Source of the DNA: an uncultured Parabacteroides sp.
GTDB lineage: Bacteria; Bacteroidota; Bacteroidia; Bacteroidales; Tannerellaceae
Assembly (NCBI GenBank): GCA_944326775.1
Contig: CALVFH010000003.1
Location: 1 to 54,297 of the forward strand
Direction of reading: 5' to 3'
DNA length: 54,297 nt
In this document: in pieces, positions 16,467 to 25,923 of the stretch
Position numbering within the stretch: position 1 is the first letter of the stretch
Layout: every line of letters begins with the position of its first letter
Position numbers and translations under genes: made by a program
The notes under the pieces: model-generated
What the model saw: only the letters and a program-made list of their open reading frames with translations
Told to the model about the DNA's origin: nothing
Database searches by the model: none

Positions 16467-18158
16467 ATGAACAGAAAGTTTTTATTGCCTTTCTTAGTAT
16501 TGGCAGCAATTCTGACTTTTTCTTCTTGCTCCAACAAATTGAAACCGTGGGCAGAAGACTATGTGAAAGCAGAACCACAACCGATGGAAGCGATTGGTGG
16601 CCAAGTTCCCGTAACAATCAATGCAACCATCCCGGCTAAATGGTTCAACAAAAAAGCAACAGTAACAATTACTCCGGTAATTCGTTATGAAGGTGGTGAA
16701 GCTTGGGGTACATCTTATTCTTACCAAGGTGAGAAAGTACAAGGAAACAACCAGGTTATTCCATACAAAGAAGGTGGTAACATCACGATGAAATCTTCTT
16801 TCGCTTATAAACCTGAAATGAAGAAATCAGAATTATACCTGACTTTCGACGCTAAAGTAAAGAACAAAGTCGTTAAGCTTCCTGATTTAAAAATCGGTGA
16901 AGGCGTTATCGCAACTTCTGCCTTGGCTGATGCTGCTACAGCTAATCCAGCTATCGCCGCAGATAAGTTCCAGCGCATCATCAAAGAAGCTCATGATGCA
17001 AACATCATGTTCTTGATCCAGCAGGCTAATCTTCGTTCAGAAGAATTGAAGAAGGGTGAAATCTCTGATTGGAAAGATCTGGTTAAAAATGCAGACGAAG
17101 CTCCGAACCAGAATGTTGCTATAGAAATTCAAGCTTATGCATCTCCTGATGGTGGTGTTGAACTGAACACTGGCTTGGCCGAAAGACGTGAAGGCAACAC
17201 TTCCAAATACTTGGCTAAAGAATTGAAGAAAATGGACGTTGACGCTCCCGTTGACGCAAAATACACTGCTCAGGACTGGGAAGGCTTCCAGGAACTGGTT
17301 TCCAAATCCAACCTGCAAGACAAAGACCTTGTTCTCCGTGTTCTCTCTATGTACAAAGATCCGGAACAGCGCGAACAGGAAATCAAGAACATCTCTTCTG
17401 TTTACAGCACTCTGGCTGAAGAAATCCTGCCGCAGCTCCGTCGTTCTCGCTTAATTGCCAACATCGAAATCATTGGCAAATCTGACGACGAAATCACAGC
17501 TTTGGCAAAGAGCAATCCTTCTGAACTGAACGTAGAAGAAATCCTTTATGCAGCAACATTGACTAACGACAATGCAGAAAAGACTCGCATCTACAATGAA
17601 GCCGCTAAATTGTATCCGAACGACTATCGTACTTGGAACAACATTGGTATGATGGCTTTCCGTGCTGGAGACTTGGCCAAGGCTGAAGAAATGTTCAACA
17701 AGGCTAATTCGGTTAAGAACAATCCGGAATCAAATATGAACTTAGGCTTGATCGCATTGGCTAAAGGCGACAAAGCAAAAGCTCAGCAGATGTTTGGCAG
17801 CGCTTCTGGCGTAGCTGAATTAAGCGAAGCTCTCGGTGTCCTTTATCTGGAACAGGGCGACTATGCTAAAGCTGTCAACTCTTTCGGTTCTGTTAAATCG
17901 AACAACGCTGCCCTGGCTCAGCTGTTGACAAAAGATTACAACAAAGCTTCTCAGACATTGAACGCCGTTCCGAATCCGGATGCAACGACTTCTTATCTGA
18001 AAGCAATCGTAGCTGCTCGCACAAACGACTCCAACGGTGTTATCAGCAACTTGAAAGATGCTATCGCTAAAGACAGCAACATGAAGAAAGAAGCTGCCAT
18101 CGACTTGGAATTTGCAAAATATGCAACGAACAGCGATTTCACTTCTTTAGTAAAATAA
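16467..18158 (+). CDS. TPR lipoprotein with OmpA-like segment
   Basis: Start at the ATG at 16467 (MNRKFLLPFLVLAAIL); 563 residues. A lipoprotein signal peptide ends at the Cys of FSSCSNK (C22). The middle carries an OmpA/peptidoglycan-binding-like segment (IEIQAYASPDGG ... LNTGLAERREGNTSKYLAKEL) and the C-terminal 220 residues are TPR hairpins (DYRTWNNIGMMAFRAGDLAKAEEMF, then three more). Likely faces the periplasm and links the outer membrane to the cell wall. The promoter is good, the gene is followed by a strong terminator, and its codons (AAC, GCT, CTG) look like those of a highly expressed gene. Related proteins are abundant in Porphyromonas/Parabacteroides envelopes (recall, not checked). 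Function unknown. Confidence 0.85.
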   Translation: MNRKFLLPFLVLAAILTFSSCSNKLKPWAEDYVKAEPQPMEAIGGQVPVTINATIPAKWFNKKATVTITPVIRYEGGEAWGTSYSYQGEKVQGNNQVIPYKEGGNITMKSSFAYKPEMKKSELYLTFDAKVKNKVVKLPDLKIGEGVIATSALADAATANPAIAADKFQRIIKEAHDANIMFLIQQANLRSEELKKGEISDWKDLVKNADEAPNQNVAIEIQAYASPDGGVELNTGLAERREGNTSKYLAKELKKMDVDAPVDAKYTAQDWEGFQELVSKSNLQDKDLVLRVLSMYKDPEQREQEIKNISSVYSTLAEEILPQLRRSRLIANIEIIGKSDDEITALAKSNPSELNVEEILYAATLTNDNAEKTRIYNEAAKLYPNDYRTWNNIGMMAFRAGDLAKAEEMFNKANSVKNNPESNMNLGLIALAKGDKAKAQQMFGSASGVAELSEALGVLYLEQGDYAKAVNSFGSVKSNNAALAQLLTKDYNKASQTLNAVPNPDATTSYLKAIVAARTNDSNGVISNLKDAIAKDSNMKKEAAIDLEFAKYATNSDFTSLVK

Positions 18159-18221
18159 TTTCTGAGTCATTCCGTAAGGAATGAGAATATAAGTTCCCAT
18201 AGTTAAAATAGTTATTAGACG

Positions 18222-18256
18222 AAAAAGAGGATGCCGTGAGGTATCCTCTTTTTTTA
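18222..18256 (+). terminator. intrinsic terminator of the TPR lipoprotein gene
   Basis: AAAGAGGATGCC, a four-base loop GTGA, then GGTATCCTCTTT followed by more T: a 12-bp stem with one G-T pair and a T run. Since the facing lipoprotein gene ends at 18279, it may stop transcription from both sides. Confidence 0.88.
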
Positions 18257-18278
18257 TTCCAGCCTGCGTCAAGACCAG

Positions 18279-19076
18279 TTATTCCAACAAGCCTTCTTCC
18301 GCAGTTTCCAATTCGAGTTGTTGGACGGCATAAGCACTCTCCAGCTCCGGATAGGAAGTCTGGTAACGCTCGGTCACGTCGGCACGCAATTCCGTCACTT
18401 CGCCCTGCGCATTCTTCATCAAAGCAAAATTGTAAACATCCATCCCGATATGTACCGTCGTAGAAAGGTATTCCTGGCCATCGGGGGTATATCGGTTTTC
18501 CTGCACAAAGTTGCCATAGCGTGCCTCGCTTTGCCCATCGGTCGGATAAACCGTAACAATCCCTTCCGTACAAGCATCATCGTGATAAACAAATTCATAT
18601 CTTCCTCCCACGCGAACGGTCATCGCCGCCTTGATATCGTCTGCCAACTGACGGGCTGCCCCTTGGGTCATTCCCTCGCCACTGACAAGCGCATCAACGT
18701 CCACCACCTGATAGGTTGCTTTGACATAATTCACCTGCACCGTCAGTTTATATTCGCCGCCAGCCTGGTCGGTAATCGTAATCACGGCTGTGCCCACCCC
18801 TTCAGGTAAAATCGTCAACGTGCGCCCATCATACCGGAAAGAAGCTACCGTCTCATCAGAGTTTTCAATTAGATAACGGCCCTCGCCTCCCATGATGTAG
18901 AGAGAAACGCCCTCGCTATAAGGATAGAGCGTCAGCGTCTGGTTTTCGCCCCCCAGCACCACCGTCGTGTCGGTAGGAGAAACCAAATACATGGGCTCGT
19001 AATCATCACCACACGCCGAGAAGGCCAACGACAAAAGTGACAAGCAGGCTATACCTGATAATTTTCGGAGATTCAT
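18279..19076 (-). CDS. hypothetical lipoprotein with Ig-like N-terminal domain
   Basis: 265 residues. Lipobox at FSACGDD (C21) marks it as an exported lipoprotein; the acidic CGDD after the Cys fits the Bacteroidetes surface-export signal. Residues about 30-115 (TTVVLGGENQTLTLYP ... GTAVITITDQAGGEYKLTVQV) look like a bacterial Ig-like (BIG2-type) beta domain. The rest (AAMTVRVGGRYEFVY ... DVYNFALMKNAQGEVTELRADVTERYQ) is not recognised. It is convergent with the TPR lipoprotein gene and downstream of repeat array A. Function unknown. Confidence 0.75.
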   Translation of the reverse strand: MNLRKLSGIACLSLLSLAFSACGDDYEPMYLVSPTDTTVVLGGENQTLTLYPYSEGVSLYIMGGEGRYLIENSDETVASFRYDGRTLTILPEGVGTAVITITDQAGGEYKLTVQVNYVKATYQVVDVDALVSGEGMTQGAARQLADDIKAAMTVRVGGRYEFVYHDDACTEGIVTVYPTDGQSEARYGNFVQENRYTPDGQEYLSTTVHIGMDVYNFALMKNAQGEVTELRADVTERYQTSYPELESAYAVQQLELETAEEGLLE

Positions 19077-19217
19077 ACTTCACTATTTTATTTAAGTACT
19101 GGATTAATTCTATTTTTCGGAGGCTAAAATTACGGAAATATCTCGTATCTCATCCCCTTTCTCCCGAATTTACACGAAAAAGGCGATGAATTACGCTATT
19201 TTAGCCCGACAATTTTC

Positions 19218-19355
19218 GCAAAGGTGTTTTGCACGGGCGTGCAAAGGTGTTTTGCACGAGTGTGCAAAGGTGTGCTGCACAACCGTGCAAAGGTGTGCTG
19301 CACGACCGTGCAAAAGTGTGCTGCGCGAGCGTGCAGCGATGTGCTGCGAAAACTT
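19218..19355. repeat. repeat array A: 23-bp tandem palindromic units
   Basis: Five full units (19218, 19241, 19264, 19287, 19310) plus a degenerate sixth, each 23 bp: GCAAAGGTGTKYTGCACnnn then CGT. At each unit junction TGCACG-NN-CGTGCA forms a 5-6-bp inverted repeat with a variable loop, and the arms stay paired while the loops differ. The array is bordered by TTTTCGCA (19213-19220) and its complement TGCGAAAA (19345-19352). It fills the space between the typA terminator and the next minus-strand gene. The period is not a multiple of three, so it is not a coding repeat. Confidence 0.9.
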
Positions 19356-19391
19356 TCAGGAAAAAACGGCCCAATAAGGCGGTTTGGACAA

Positions 19392-19432
19392 GAAAAAAGC
19401 AAGGGACCAATCCGCCGACCGAATCCCTTGCT
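19392..19432 (-). terminator. intrinsic terminator of typA
   Basis: Read on the minus strand, AGCAAGGGA (19432-19424), a 17-base loop, TCCCTTGCT (19406-19398) and a T run (19398-19393). A 9-bp perfect stem, 30 bases after the typA stop. Confidence 0.85.
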
Positions 19433-19462
19433 GAACAAAACTAGTAAAGTATGAAAGAAATT

Positions 19463-21262
19463 CTACTGTTTATTAGCCCGTTTGCGCTCCGTTTCGTCAA
19501 GAATAATCTTGCGCATACGCATATTGTTGGGGGTTATTTCCACATATTCATCGCCTTTGATATACTCCAAGGCATCTTCCAGACTGAACACCACGGGCGG
19601 TGCCAGGGAGACTTTCTCGTCGGAACCGGAAGCACGCATGTTGGTGAGCTTCTTCGACTTCGTCACGTTCACGACCAAATCATTTTCTTTGGTATGTTCG
19701 CCAACGACCTGCCCGGCATAGACCTCGTCGCCCGGCGCGATGAAGAAACGGCCTCGCGATTGCAGGTTGTTCAATGCATACGCGAAAGCGGTACCCGTTT
19801 CCATGGCGATGATGGAACCGTTCGTGCGGCGCTCGATTTCGCCTTTCCACGGCTGGTATTCCAGGAAGCGGTGGGCCATGATGGCCTCGCCGGCAGAGGC
19901 AGTCAGCACGGCATTGTTCAGGCCGATGATGCCGCGCGACGGAATGTTGAATTCCAGATGCATCCGTCCGTTCTTGCTTTCCATCATCGTCATTTCGCCC
20001 TTGCGCTTCGTCACCATATCGATAATCCGGCTCGAGCATTCCTCGGGCAAATTGATGGTCAGTTGTTCGACCGGCTCACATTTCATACCGTCGATTTCCT
20101 TGATAATCACCTGCGGCTGGCCAACCTGCAACTCGTATCCCTCGCGGCGCATGGTCTCAATCAGGACCGACAAGTGAAGGACGCCACGGCCATAGACCAG
20201 CCACGAATCGGCCGAATCGGTCGGAACCACGCGCAAGGCAAGGTTCTTGTCGAGTTCGCGAATCAAGCGGTCGTGAATATGGCGGGAGGTTACATATTTT
20301 CCATCTTTCCCGAAGAAAGGAGAATTGTTGATGGTAAAAAGCATCGACATGGTCGGCTCGTCGATGGCTATCGTCGGAAGAGCTTCCGGCTCCTGAGCGT
20401 CGGCTATGGTCTCGCCGATCTCAAAGCCATCAATGCCTACAACGGCACAGATATCGCCCGATTTTACCGATTCGACTTCCGTACGCCCCAGACCTTCAAA
20501 GACGTCCAGCTCCTTGATGCGCGATTTGACCATCGAGCCATCGCGTTTGCAAAGCATCACATCTTGTCCTTCACGCAATTCCCCACGATGGACACGGCCG
20601 ACAGCAATACGGCCCACGTATTTGGAATAATCAAGGGATGTAATCAGCATCTGTGCAGGACCTTCAAGCACCTGCGGTTCAGGGATATATTCAATAATGG
20701 CGTCGAGCAATGCCGTAATATCCGTAGTCGGTTTTTTCCAGTCGGTTGACATCCAGCCTTGCTTGGCAGAACCGTAGATAGTCGGGAAGTCGAGCTGATC
20801 TTCCGTAGCATCGAGACTGAACATCAAATCGAAAACCATTTCCTGCACCTCATCCGGGCGGCAGTTGGGCTTATCAACCTTGTTTATCACTACAATGGGC
20901 TTCAGCCCTATCTGGATAGCCTTTTGAAGAACGAAACGGGTCTGCGGCATCGGCCCCTCAAAGGCATCGACCAAAAGCAGACAACCGTCGGCCATGTTCA
21001 ACACTCGCTCTACCTCTCCTCCGAAATCGGCATGCCCCGGCGTGTCGATAATATTAATCTTATATCCTTTGTAATTGATCGACACGTTCTTGGCCAGGAT
21101 GGTTATACCTCGTTCCCGCTCCAAATCGTTACTGTCGAGAAACTGATCCGGCTCAGCCTGTCCCTCACGAAAAAGCTTGCCGGCCAACAACATTTTATCC
21201 ACGAGCGTCGTTTTGCCGTGGTCCACGTGCGCAATAATCGCAATGTTTCTTATCTTTTGCAT
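19463..21262 (-). CDS. typA: translational GTPase TypA/BipA
   Basis: Ribosome-binding GTPase of the EF-G family, involved in ribosome assembly and stress or cold growth. Start taken at the ATG at 21262 ([20 protein letters not shown]), the standard beginning; the frame extends 22 codons further but without family sequence. 599 residues, typical. GTPase motifs: AHVDHGKT (residues 11-18), the RGITI switch I ([12 protein letters not shown]), [11 protein letters not shown], and NKVDKP. The C-terminal BipA-specific region has PSRGIIGL and [15 protein letters not shown]. Its start region overlaps a 22-bp perfect palindrome carrying two -7 elements. Confidence 0.97.
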   Translation of the reverse strand: MQKIRNIAIIAHVDHGKTTLVDKMLLAGKLFREGQAEPDQFLDSNDLERERGITILAKNVSINYKGYKINIIDTPGHADFGGEVERVLNMADGCLLLVDAFEGPMPQTRFVLQKAIQIGLKPIVVINKVDKPNCRPDEVQEMVFDLMFSLDATEDQLDFPTIYGSAKQGWMSTDWKKPTTDITALLDAIIEYIPEPQVLEGPAQMLITSLDYSKYVGRIAVGRVHRGELREGQDVMLCKRDGSMVKSRIKELDVFEGLGRTEVESVKSGDICAVVGIDGFEIGETIADAQEPEALPTIAIDEPTMSMLFTINNSPFFGKDGKYVTSRHIHDRLIRELDKNLALRVVPTDSADSWLVYGRGVLHLSVLIETMRREGYELQVGQPQVIIKEIDGMKCEPVEQLTINLPEECSSRIIDMVTKRKGEMTMMESKNGRMHLEFNIPSRGIIGLNNAVLTASAGEAIMAHRFLEYQPWKGEIERRTNGSIIAMETGTAFAYALNNLQSRGRFFIAPGDEVYAGQVVGEHTKENDLVVNVTKSKKLTNMRASGSDEKVSLAPPVVFSLEDALEYIKGDEYVEITPNNMRMRKIILDETERKRANKQ

Positions 21263-21281
21263 TGAAGACTGATTTACTGGC

Positions 21282-21303
21282 CGCAAAATTACGTAATTTT
21301 GCG
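21282..21303. promoter_or_regulatory. 22-bp perfect palindrome with back-to-back -7 elements
   Basis: Each half is CGCAAAATTAC / GTAATTTTGCG, a perfect dyad with no loop. Each arm contains TAATTTTG, the -7 consensus, one on each strand (minus 21291-21284; plus 21294-21301). It lies 20 bases upstream of the typA start, in the gap between divergent typA and rpsO. It could be a typA promoter, a divergent promoter pair or an operator. No convincing -33 was found for either. Confidence 0.55.
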
Positions 21304-21374
21304 ATATGAAAGGAATATCTTCTGTCAAAAAGAAAAAAAGGCGTCAAAAATATGGTCAATCCAAATAGATTATA

Positions 21375-21382
21375 TACCTTTG
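21375..21382 (+). promoter_or_regulatory. -7 element of the rpsO promoter
   Basis: TACCTTTG fits TAnnTTTG exactly and is followed 48 bases later by the rpsO ATG. A clear -33 TTG at the right distance is missing. Confidence 0.5.
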
Positions 21383-21429
21383 CACCCGCTTAGATAATAT
21401 GGTATTAATTTATTAAAGTAGAAATCATC

Positions 21430-21699
21430 ATGTATTTAGATTCAGCAAAGAAGAAGGAAATCTTCGAAAAGTATGGCAAATCAGCTACCAATACAGGTTC
21501 TGCAGAAAGCCAGATTGCATTATTCACGTATCGTATCTCACACTTGACAGAGCACCTGAAGGTTAATCACAAAGACCATGCTTCTGAAAGAGCATTGAAA
21601 ATGCTGGTAGGTAAGCGTCGTCGCTTGTTGGATTATCTGATCAAGGTTGATATCGAACGTTACCGTTCTATCATCAAAGAATTGGGTATCAGAAAATAA
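21430..21699 (+). CDS. rpsO: 30S ribosomal protein S15
   Basis: Primary 16S rRNA-binding protein of the small subunit platform, 89 residues, full length. Family sequence is clear: TGSAESQIALFTYRISHLTEHLK (residues 22-44 region), NHKDHASERALKMLVGKRRRLLDYL (helix binding the three-way junction of 16S rRNA) and the C-terminus RYRSIIKELGIRK. It is a single-gene unit with its own promoter and terminator. Confidence 0.98.
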   Translation: MYLDSAKKKEIFEKYGKSATNTGSAESQIALFTYRISHLTEHLKVNHKDHASERALKMLVGKRRRLLDYLIKVDIERYRSIIKELGIRK

Positions 21700-21715
21700 A
21701 AGAACAAGAAAAAGT

Positions 21716-21748
21716 GAAAAAGGGCGTCCGAAAGATGCCCTTTTTTTA
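21716..21748 (+). terminator. intrinsic terminator of rpsO
   Basis: AAAGGGCGTC, loop CGAAA, GATGCCCTTT followed by further T: a 10-bp stem with one G-T pair, starting 17 bases after the rpsO stop. Confidence 0.9.
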
Positions 21749-21758
21749 TGCTTGAACC

Positions 21759-21789
21759 TTTGTTCCACACCGGAAATATCGTACTTTTG
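21759..21789 (+). promoter_or_regulatory. consensus promoter of the FAH-porU-porV operon
   Basis: TTTG (21759-21762), 19 bases, TACTTTTG (21782-21789): an exact match to the Bacteroidetes housekeeping promoter. The leader to the ATG at 21818 is short, about 20 bases. It would drive the FAH gene, porU, porV, ispF and the SUI1 gene. Confidence 0.75.
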
Positions 21790-21817
21790 CCAACTAACAT
21801 TCCAGTTTATATCCAAG

Positions 21818-22432
21818 ATGAAGATTATTGCCGTGGGAATGAATTATGCAGCCCACAATAAAGAAATGAATCATACGTTAGAATTAACGGAGCCGACAAT
21901 CTTCATGAAGGCCGATTCTGCGTTGTTGAAAGACGGGAAACCATTTTTTATCCCCGATTTCAGTCAAGAAGTGCATTACGAAACAGAGGTAGTGATAAAA
22001 ATAGACCGCTTAGGAAAGAATATCGCCGAACGGTTTGCTCACCGTTATTATAATGAAGTGACCGTAGGCATCGACTTTACTGCTCGTGATTTGCAACGCC
22101 GCCTGCGTGCAGAAGGGCGTCCTTGGGAAATCAGCAAAGCTTTCGACAACTCGGCCGTCATCGGGCAATTTATTCCACTTACCGAAGCCGGAGACGTGCA
22201 GAATTTGTCTTTCCATCTGGACATCAATGGCCAAACGGTACAGCAAGGATGTACGGCAGACATGATTTTCAGTATCGATAAGATTGTGGCGTATGTCAGC
22301 CGTTTCTTCACCCTCAAGATTGGAGACCTGATATATACAGGCACTCCAGCAGGTGTTGGCCCTGTAGCCATTAACGACCATCTGCAAGGATATCTTGGAG
22401 AGAAGAAAGTGCTCGATTTTTACGTACGATAA
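21818..22432 (+). CDS. fumarylacetoacetate hydrolase family protein
   Basis: 204 residues from the ATG at 21818 (MKIIAVGMNYAAHNKEM); an open frame further upstream crosses the rpsO terminator and promoter, so it is not used. The family core is visible: GMNYAAH, EPTIFMKADSAL, the metal-binding pattern ETEVVIKI, VGIDFTARDLQRRL and GDLIYTGTPAGVGPV. Small members of this family act as acylpyruvate hydrolases, oxaloacetate decarboxylases or tautomerases; which one applies here cannot be told. It is the first gene of a likely operon with the T9SS genes porU and porV, 21 bases before porU. Confidence 0.9.
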   Translation: MKIIAVGMNYAAHNKEMNHTLELTEPTIFMKADSALLKDGKPFFIPDFSQEVHYETEVVIKIDRLGKNIAERFAHRYYNEVTVGIDFTARDLQRRLRAEGRPWEISKAFDNSAVIGQFIPLTEAGDVQNLSFHLDINGQTVQQGCTADMIFSIDKIVAYVSRFFTLKIGDLIYTGTPAGVGPVAINDHLQGYLGEKKVLDFYVR

Positions 22433-22453
22433 TGAATATAACTACATAAAGAA

Positions 22454-25400
22454 ATGAAGTTTTATCGCCTATTCGTCCTTTATTGTTTCCTCCTGTTTTC
22501 GCTATCGGCACAGGCGGCAGGGACGTATGCGTCACATTCCGTTCTTTCTTCCGGCAGATGGGTAAAGATTCAAGTCCAAGAGAACGGAATATATAAACTT
22601 ACAGATGCACAGCTGAGAAACATGGGGTTTAACGACCCAACAAAAGTTTCCATTCATGGCTATGGCGGCTGGATGCTTTCAGAAACGCTCAACGGAAGTA
22701 CACCCGATGATTTACCAACGATTCCCGTTTACCGCGGCAATGGCTATATCCTCTTTTATGGAAAAGGCACCGTGAGATGGGAATACGGGAGTGTTGACGG
22801 AGAAGAAGCATTCGTTCATGAAAACAATCCATATGCTACGGCGGGCTATTACTTTGTCACCGATGCCACCGCAACTAAAACAATGGAAACACAAGCCTCA
22901 ACAGACGGTGCGGTGCGTGTGATTACGACTTATGACGATTATCAAGTGTGGGAAAAAGACCAAGTTTCTCCACATCGGTCAGGCCGCGAACTTTACGGAG
23001 AATCTTTTTCCATTAATAATACACGAGATGATTTCTCGTTTAACATGCCGGGCATCACATCCGCCGATGCCTTGGTTACAATGCGTTTTATCGCCAAGAC
23101 TACAGCGAGAACTTCAGTGGAATTAAACACCATAGATGGAACTAACATCATTTCTACTTCGATAGCCGGACCAGGCAGCAATGAAACCTATGTTTCCGGA
23201 CGAAGTGTAACGGCTATCGGTACATGGCAAGGAACAAAAGATTCAAATATCAACTTCTCCATAACCTATGGAGCCCAAAACAGCACGGCGGCTTACCTTG
23301 ATTATATCCGTTTGCAAGCCACTCGGGAATTGCGGCAATATGGCGAAGCTACTTTCTTCCGGAGTTTGGCTGCCCGCGAACAAGTTTCCCGATTCATTAT
23401 CGCTAACGCAACTTCTTCTACCATGGTTTGGGATATCACTGACGGTGAAAATCCTGTAATCATGGAAGGCTCTCTCTCCGACACAGAATATGCATTCTCC
23501 ATCGGAGCCGATAACCGCGTTCGCGAATTTGTTGCCATTGAACCGGATCAAATTACAGCAACGCCAAACATCATTGGTGAAATAGAAAACCAAGACTTAC
23601 ATGGATTGGAGCAAACAGACATGGTTATCATTGTCCCGACAGCCTTTAAGAGCGAAGCGGAACGCTTGGCTGAATTCCACCGGACAAATGACGGATTAAA
23701 GGTTACCGTCATAGAGCCAGATGATATCTACAATGAATTTTCCAGCGGAACGCCAGATGCTACGGCCTATCGCCGCCTGATGAAAATGTTTTATGACCGA
23801 GGACAAGCCAATGGAACTCCTCCTAAATACCTCCTGCTCTTTGGTGACGGTTCCTACGATAATCGTGGCTTGACCACAGAATGGTCGGCGCAAAGTTCGC
23901 TCTTACAAAATATGTTACTAACATACCAATCCGAGAACTCATTAAATCTGAACTCCTATACAACCGATGACTATTTCGGTTTCCTGGAAGACGACACGCA
24001 AACGTTCTATGCACCTTCAGCCACCCAGTGTCTGGGTATCGGTCGCTTTCCCGTCCACACTATAGACGAAGCGGAAGCCATGGTAGATAAAGTCGTCAAT
24101 TATATCTCAGACGCTACTTATGGAGACTGGAAAACGAACTTATGCTTCATGGCCGATGACGGCAGCAATGCAGATGCGTACACGACCAGACACATGGAAC
24201 AAGCCAATGAGTTGACAGAGATCGTCAACACAAACAGGCCTGACTTCCGCATCAACAAATTATATTTCGATGCTTATCAAAAAGACCGTACAGGAGGTAA
24301 TGCCTCCTACCCCGGTGTAGAAGACGCTTTACAAAAGCTCTTAAAAAACGGATTATTTCTATTGAACTATACTGGACATGGCGGTACGGAAGCGTTCTCC
24401 GACGAACGAGTTATCACGCGGAGTAGTATCATGCAATCCACCTACAAGCACCTTCCTCTATGGATTACAGCGACCTGCGATTTCACCCGCTTCGATGAGC
24501 TAAACACTTCGGCCGGCGAGGAAGTATTTCTCAACGAAAATAGTGGAGGAATTGCTCTTTACACAACGACCAGGTCGGTTGACTCAAGAGATAATTTCAA
24601 CCTGAATCAAGCCCTGATTGAGCAATTATTTACTACGGCCAACGGAGAGCACTATACGTTAGGCGAGATCATGAAAGAGACGAAAGTCAGTTTGGGAAAC
24701 AACCTGAACAAACTTTGTTTCCTTTTGGTCGGAGACCCAGCCTTGCGATTGGCTTATCCGGAGAATCAACTCAAAATAACAGAAATCAATGGGACACCGG
24801 TGGATAACCTGAGCGAACCCATCCAGCTAAAAGCCTTATCGAAAGTAACCATCAAAGGCGAAGCACAATCGTATGCCGGGACGCGCCTCAGCAATTTCAA
24901 CGGGCTGACAAACTTGAGGGTATTGGACAGCCAGGTAGAAATGACAACCTTGGACAACAACAGCACAGGAAGCACCTTCACCTATACCGATTACCCCAAC
25001 ACCATCTATCTTGGAGCCGATTCTTGCCGGAACGGAGAGTTCACCTTCTCCTTTACCGTCCCGAAAGACATCTCCTACTCCAATGACTACGGGAAAATGG
25101 TGTTGTATGCCTACGACGAAACGAACAAGACTGATGCGCAGGGTGCTTTCCAGCAGTTCATCGTAGGGGGCACCGCGGAAGATGCCGACGATGACACGCA
25201 AGGCCCGGATATCCGTTATCTTTATCTGAACGATACGACCTTTACCGATGGAGGGAAGGTCAATTCCACCCCACTCCTGGTCGCTTGCATCTTCGACGAG
25301 AACGGCGTGAACATCACCGGCAGCAGCATCGGGCACGACATGGTATTGACAATCGACAACAGTATCTACCATAGCTATGTCCTGAACGATTATTTCCAGA

Positions 25401-25861
25401 TTTTACCCGACGAAAGCGGTGCGGGACTGATTGTATTCTCCATTCCAGAGCTGGAAGAGGGTATGCATACGGCTGAACTCAAAGTTTGGGATGTCCTCAA
25501 CAATTCCACCTCGCAGACGTTCACTTTCGAGGTGGTCGCCGACTTGAAGCCCGAGCTGATCAACCTCACCGCCGGTCCTATCCCTGCCCGCGACCAGATC
25601 CGTTTCTTCCTGACACACAACAGGCCGGAGACGCAACTGACCGTCACCATCCAAGTGTTCGACATGGCAGGCAGGCTGATGTGGAGCCACGAAGAAACCG
25701 GCTCATCCGATTTATTCGAGAATTATATTGTCACCTGGGACTTGTGCAACAACAGCGGCAACCGTCTGTACCCCGGCGTCTATCTCTACAGGGCTTGCAT
25801 GCGCTCGGGAAAATCCAGCGAAGTCATGGCTGCGAAGAAATTAATCATCCTCGCACAATAA
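22454..25861 (+). CDS. porU: type IX secretion system sortase PorU
   Basis: Surface sortase of the T9SS: it removes the C-terminal sorting domain of exported proteins and, in P. gingivalis, joins them to A-LPS. 1135 residues, as in the family. Signal peptide to about AQA (residue 22). The C25 (gingipain-like) catalytic domain spans about 385-770: nucleotide LLFGDGSYDN (461-470) marks its start, catalytic H642 in NYTGHGG and C675 in ITATCDF. Beta-rich N-terminal domain before it; a C-terminal FlgD/T9SS-CTD-like Ig fold (TIQVFDMAGRLMW ... LYPGVYLYRA) ends the protein, retained in PorU. It is followed by porV and ispF, the same order I recall for P. gingivalis. Confidence 0.94.
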   Translation: MKFYRLFVLYCFLLFSLSAQAAGTYASHSVLSSGRWVKIQVQENGIYKLTDAQLRNMGFNDPTKVSIHGYGGWMLSETLNGSTPDDLPTIPVYRGNGYILFYGKGTVRWEYGSVDGEEAFVHENNPYATAGYYFVTDATATKTMETQASTDGAVRVITTYDDYQVWEKDQVSPHRSGRELYGESFSINNTRDDFSFNMPGITSADALVTMRFIAKTTARTSVELNTIDGTNIISTSIAGPGSNETYVSGRSVTAIGTWQGTKDSNINFSITYGAQNSTAAYLDYIRLQATRELRQYGEATFFRSLAAREQVSRFIIANATSSTMVWDITDGENPVIMEGSLSDTEYAFSIGADNRVREFVAIEPDQITATPNIIGEIENQDLHGLEQTDMVIIVPTAFKSEAERLAEFHRTNDGLKVTVIEPDDIYNEFSSGTPDATAYRRLMKMFYDRGQANGTPPKYLLLFGDGSYDNRGLTTEWSAQSSLLQNMLLTYQSENSLNLNSYTTDDYFGFLEDDTQTFYAPSATQCLGIGRFPVHTIDEAEAMVDKVVNYISDATYGDWKTNLCFMADDGSNADAYTTRHMEQANELTEIVNTNRPDFRINKLYFDAYQKDRTGGNASYPGVEDALQKLLKNGLFLLNYTGHGGTEAFSDERVITRSSIMQSTYKHLPLWITATCDFTRFDELNTSAGEEVFLNENSGGIALYTTTRSVDSRDNFNLNQALIEQLFTTANGEHYTLGEIMKETKVSLGNNLNKLCFLLVGDPALRLAYPENQLKITEINGTPVDNLSEPIQLKALSKVTIKGEAQSYAGTRLSNFNGLTNLRVLDSQVEMTTLDNNSTGSTFTYTDYPNTIYLGADSCRNGEFTFSFTVPKDISYSNDYGKMVLYAYDETNKTDAQGAFQQFIVGGTAEDADDDTQGPDIRYLYLNDTTFTDGGKVNSTPLLVACIFDENGVNITGSSIGHDMVLTIDNSIYHSYVLNDYFQILPDESGAGLIVFSIPELEEGMHTAELKVWDVLNNSTSQTFTFEVVADLKPELINLTAGPIPARDQIRFFLTHNRPETQLTVTIQVFDMAGRLMWSHEETGSSDLFENYIVTWDLCNNSGNRLYPGVYLYRACMRSGKSSEVMAAKKLIILAQ

Positions 25862-25923
25862 AACAGATAAAAAATAGTTAGAAAGAATAGTAAAGTAGTT
25901 AGTAGTAAACAGAGAATCAAAGC

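Noticed and set aside
19186-19454. Cysteine-rich small open frames through array A on both strands
   Set aside because: All frames are open because the repeat has few stops; a 23-bp period would shift frame each unit.
19451-20749. 432-residue open frame on the plus strand opposite typA
   Set aside because: Antisense to a fully conserved gene; composition follows from the high-GC third positions of typA.
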